DNA from: Clostridium aceticum
GTDB lineage: Bacteria > Bacillota > Clostridia > Peptostreptococcales > Natronincolaceae
Assembly (NCBI RefSeq): GCF_001042715.1
Contig: NZ_CP009687.1
Location: 797,418 to 861,417, forward strand
DNA length: 64,000 bases
Direction of reading: 5' to 3'
The notes below the pieces were generated by a model. It made no database searches. It saw nothing but the letters and a program-made list of their open reading frames with translations, and was not told the DNA's origin. Each line of letters starts with the position of its first letter. The stretch's first letter is position 1. A program made the position numbers and the translations under genes. Positions 61,968-64,000 of this stretch are shown here, one piece after another.

Positions 61968-62495
61968 TTACAGGGAAAGTAACTTCATTAATTCGCTATA
62001 AAGTGCTTTAGGGTTTCTTTTCCAATTGGAGCATATGTTTTTTGCTTGTTCTTCTTGAAGTACGTTTAGTTTTAAGTCAATAATAGACATGTTGTTCTCT
62101 GCCATTGTTAGTCTAATAGCGTATTTATTCTCTTCAAGCTTGAGGTAATCTCCTCGAATCTCCATCTTAGCCTGTTGTTTTTCTTTTTGTATACGAACGT
62201 AAGTATGAATCTCTTTTTTTTGATTTTTAGGAATACGGTTGATAAAGTAGTTTAATGTATTTTTCCCTTTATTCGTGATGGAAAATAACTGACTATGACT
62301 TTTCTCTTCTTCAGAAACAAAATCCGCCTCCTTCAACTCCGATAAGAACTGTTGCAACATAAAATAGTTCATAATATCGTTTTCTAAAATGAACTGAGTA
62401 ATTAGAGAATTTGTTAAAGAACCTTCTGCTTGATCTAGTATATAGAGTAAAAGCAGCTTTTTTTCTGCTAGTTGTTCAGGTGTATCCACAAACAT
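61968..62495 (-). CDS. DUF4364 family protein, winged-helix-like
   Basis: 175 residues, ATG at 62495 with GGAGGT upstream. N-terminal helices and a winged-helix pattern (LLLLYILDQAEGSLTNSLITQFIL, then MLQQFLSELKEADFV and FSITNKGKNTLNYFINRIP), the latter like a MarR/PadR wing. The C-terminal half is beta-rich. The family is conserved in clostridia as a probable transcriptional regulator; target unknown. Confidence 0.8.
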   Translation of the reverse strand: MFVDTPEQLAEKKLLLLYILDQAEGSLTNSLITQFILENDIMNYFMLQQFLSELKEADFVSEEEKSHSQLFSITNKGKNTLNYFINRIPKNQKKEIHTYVRIQKEKQQAKMEIRGDYLKLEENKYAIRLTMAENNMSIIDLKLNVLQEEQAKNICSNWKRNPKALYSELMKLLSL

Positions 62496-62683
62496 TTTTA
62501 TGTACCTCCTTCATAAAGTTTCCTAATACTATATTACTGCATTTATCTAAATTTTAAAAGGACAAATAAAAACTTAAAAAATATTTTTCCTATGTATGAA
62601 GAAAGGGATTTTAGAAGAAAATAGTTTTATAGCTCTAAAGTAAAAACTGGTTCGATATATACGCTTATAGGAGGTTATTGACG

Positions 62684-62890
62684 ATGACGGTTGGGTCACA
62701 AGTAAAGCAAACTTTAGCTACACTAAAAGGAACGCAGGGTACGCTGAGGACTTATTCGCTGCAATGTCAGCATGAAGAAGAAAAAAAAGTTTATGAAGAA
62801 GCACTAAAAACAACCAATGAAATTATAAAGGATTTGGAAAATAGATTAAAAATATTGGAGTTTGAAGAATCTCAATTTAAAGGCTATTAG
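62684..62890 (+). CDS. DUF1657 protein of the spoVA-type operon
   Basis: 68 residues from ATG 62684 with AGGAGGT 8 bases upstream; an in-frame TTG at 62678 is too close to the site. The DUF1657 pattern MTVGSQVKQTLATLKGTQGTL...EALKTTNEIIKDLENRLK matches the domain of the gene at 18440 without its Q-rich tail. First gene of a DUF1657-DUF421-spoVAC set known in spore-forming Firmicutes, including mobile spoVA-type operons linked to spore heat resistance. Confidence 0.85.
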   Translation: MTVGSQVKQTLATLKGTQGTLRTYSLQCQHEEEKKVYEEALKTTNEIIKDLENRLKILEFEESQFKGY

Positions 62891-62904
62891 ATGGGGTGAA
62901 ATAT

Positions 62905-63765
62905 ATGAAGGATTGGGTGGAAATACTGTTAAGATCAATAGGATTATTTTTTTTGGTTTTTTTATTTGTGAGGATTATGGGCAAGAGAAACCCTGGAAAA
63001 ATGACGACATTTCAGCTTGTAAATTACATAGTAATTGCTGTACTGACTGCTCTTACTTCGGTAAAAATAATTACAAATATCCGACTGGGCTTAATTGCAC
63101 TGGCGGTTTGGACCTTATTGCCCATGTTAATTGATTTTCTAACGGTAAAAAGTAAAGTGGTCCATGACTTTATTTATGGAAAAGAAACAATTCTTATAAA
63201 AAAAGGAAAAGTTATGGAGGAGAATTTAAAAAAGGCAAAATTAACAGGAGAAGAATTAATCAGCCAGTTGCGGGCTAAAAACGCTTTTAGTCTGGCAGAC
63301 GTTGAGTTTGCGGTTTTAGAAACAACTGGTGAGGTAAATGTTGTAATGAAATCCGATAAAAAACCCATTACAGCCCATGATCTGGAAAGAAAAGTAGCAC
63401 CACAGACAGAGCCTCAGACGATTATCTTAGATGGAAATATTTTACACGATGCACTAAACGAGTTGGGATTAAATGAAGGTTGGCTTAAAACACAGTTAAA
63501 GGGAATGGGGATAGACTTAACCAATGTGTTTATTGGTCAAGTAAATAGCAGCGGGGATTTATATGTAGATTTATTTGATGATATGATTCAGTTGCCTCAA
63601 CCAAGTGTTAAGGAGGCACTATATGCTAGTATAGAAAAAAGTCAAGCAGATTTCATGAAATATGCCTTGGAAACAAAAGATGAAAAGGCAAAAAAAATGT
63701 ATGGTCAACATGCAGAAGATTTACAAGCATTGATGAAAAAATTGCAACCCTACTTATTACGTTAG
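62905..63765 (+). CDS. DUF421 (YetF/YrbG-like) membrane protein
   Basis: 286 residues from ATG 62905. Three membrane helices (about 5-75), then the cytosolic DUF421 domain with KVMEENLKKAKLTGEELISQLRAKNAFSLADVEFAVLE. The C-terminal ~80 residues (after GMGIDLTNVFIGQVN) carry an extension with a short helical repeat that includes MYGQHAEDLQ, resembling the DUF1657-type motif of the neighbour. Likely a spore inner-membrane protein by operon context. Ends 13 bp before spoVAC. Confidence 0.85.
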   Translation: MKDWVEILLRSIGLFFLVFLFVRIMGKRNPGKMTTFQLVNYIVIAVLTALTSVKIITNIRLGLIALAVWTLLPMLIDFLTVKSKVVHDFIYGKETILIKKGKVMEENLKKAKLTGEELISQLRAKNAFSLADVEFAVLETTGEVNVVMKSDKKPITAHDLERKVAPQTEPQTIILDGNILHDALNELGLNEGWLKTQLKGMGIDLTNVFIGQVNSSGDLYVDLFDDMIQLPQPSVKEALYASIEKSQADFMKYALETKDEKAKKMYGQHAEDLQALMKKLQPYLLR

Positions 63766-63778
63766 AAGGTGATGAAAA

Positions 63779-64000
63779 ATGTCTAGACAAAAATATAAGA
63801 AGCTAACGCCTACACAGCAACAATATCAAATTTTTGCTAAAGATAGAGAACCAAAACGTCCTGCCCTTAAAAATTGCGTAAGAGCATTTTTAGTAGGGGG
63901 GACTATATGTACCATCGGTCAAGCATTGCAAATGATGTATATAAAATATTTCAATTTTACCGAAACAACAGCCGGTAACCCTACAGTAGCTACACTGATC
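63779..64000 (+). CDS. spoVAC: Stage V sporulation protein AC (SpoVAC), 5' part
   Basis: The first 74 codons, MSRQKYKKLTPTQQQYQ..., with KRPALKNCVRAFLVGGTICTIGQALQMMYI, match the SpoVAC N-terminus and first membrane helix. It starts after GAAGGTGATG and continues past the window edge. SpoVA proteins form the dipicolinic-acid channel. The operon probably continues with spoVAD and spoVAE. Confidence 0.9.
   Translation, partial: MSRQKYKKLTPTQQQYQIFAKDREPKRPALKNCVRAFLVGGTICTIGQALQMMYIKYFNFTETTAGNPTVATLI

Overview
The window is AT-rich DNA from an anaerobic, spore-forming member of the Clostridia. An Alkaliphilus/Natronincola-type amino-acid and betaine fermenter fits best (inference). The evidence is a Stickland-type reductase cluster with two in-frame UGA (selenocysteine) codons, an anaerobic ribonucleotide reductase (NrdD/NrdG), glutamate 2,3-aminomutase, archerase-type (BadF/HgdB-like) Fe-S protein pairs, and many sporulation or germination genes (SASP, SleB/YpeB, SpoVB-like, SpoVAC with DUF1657 and DUF421). 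No rRNA, tRNA, CRISPR array, prophage or transposase gene was seen.

Layout. 1-1371: 3' part of a formate-dehydrogenase/NuoG-like molybdopterin oxidoreductase. 1.5-10 kb: reductase region in two transcription units, trxA-grdA-grdC-grdD (shared thioredoxin, selenoprotein A and acetyl-phosphate-forming protein C), then a substrate-specific component B pair (probably betaine, GrdI/GrdH, the latter a selenoprotein) with a BCCT transporter, followed by a convergent TetR regulator. 11-15.2 kb: a TerB-like protein, then a compact operon of two HgdB/DUF2229-like proteins and one BadF-type activase. 15.3-25 kb: hemerythrin, DUF1385, MFS transporter, DUF1657 protein, small proteins, SASP, RodA, MgtE (preceded by a small upstream ORF), SleB-YpeB. 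25.5-41 kb: FAH-family enzyme, glutamate 2,3-aminomutase, a zinc-ribbon protein, a ferredoxin-like protein behind two Crp/Fnr-type operators, Pgi, MurI, a LytS/LytR pair, a SpoVB-like flippase, a flavinylated lipoprotein, NrdD and a Crp/Fnr regulator. 41-53 kb: an amidase, then the most unusual module: HgdB/double-cubane-type protein, DUF3798 lipoprotein, ABC ATPase, two permeases, a second double-cubane-type protein, a BadF/YjiL-type activase, and a convergent CoA-disulfide-reductase/rhodanese flavoprotein. 53.9-64 kb: NrdG, an orphan NitT/TauT-type binding protein, a T-box leader (valine specifier) with a small membrane protein and ValS, FolC, a possible small RNA, DUF4364, and the start of a DUF1657-DUF421-SpoVAC sporulation operon that runs off the window.

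Repeats. A family of about 165-bp palindromic, MITE-like elements with ends resembling GCGTTAACTTAA occurs at least six times, with further degraded copies; one relic lies directly against the trxA promoter. Two copies in opposite orientation bracket the double-cubane/ABC module, which sits between nrdD and nrdG.

How the genes fit together. Formate or another donor, thioredoxin and selenoprotein A would drive reductive cleavage of betaine imported by the BCCT carrier, giving acetyl phosphate through protein C. Glutamate 2,3-aminomutase would make the osmolyte beta-glutamate. The double-cubane/ABC module looks like an import-and-reduce system: an ABC importer of unknown substrate flanked by two low-potential Fe-S reductase candidates and their ATP-dependent activator. 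This last reading is inference from gene families and order.
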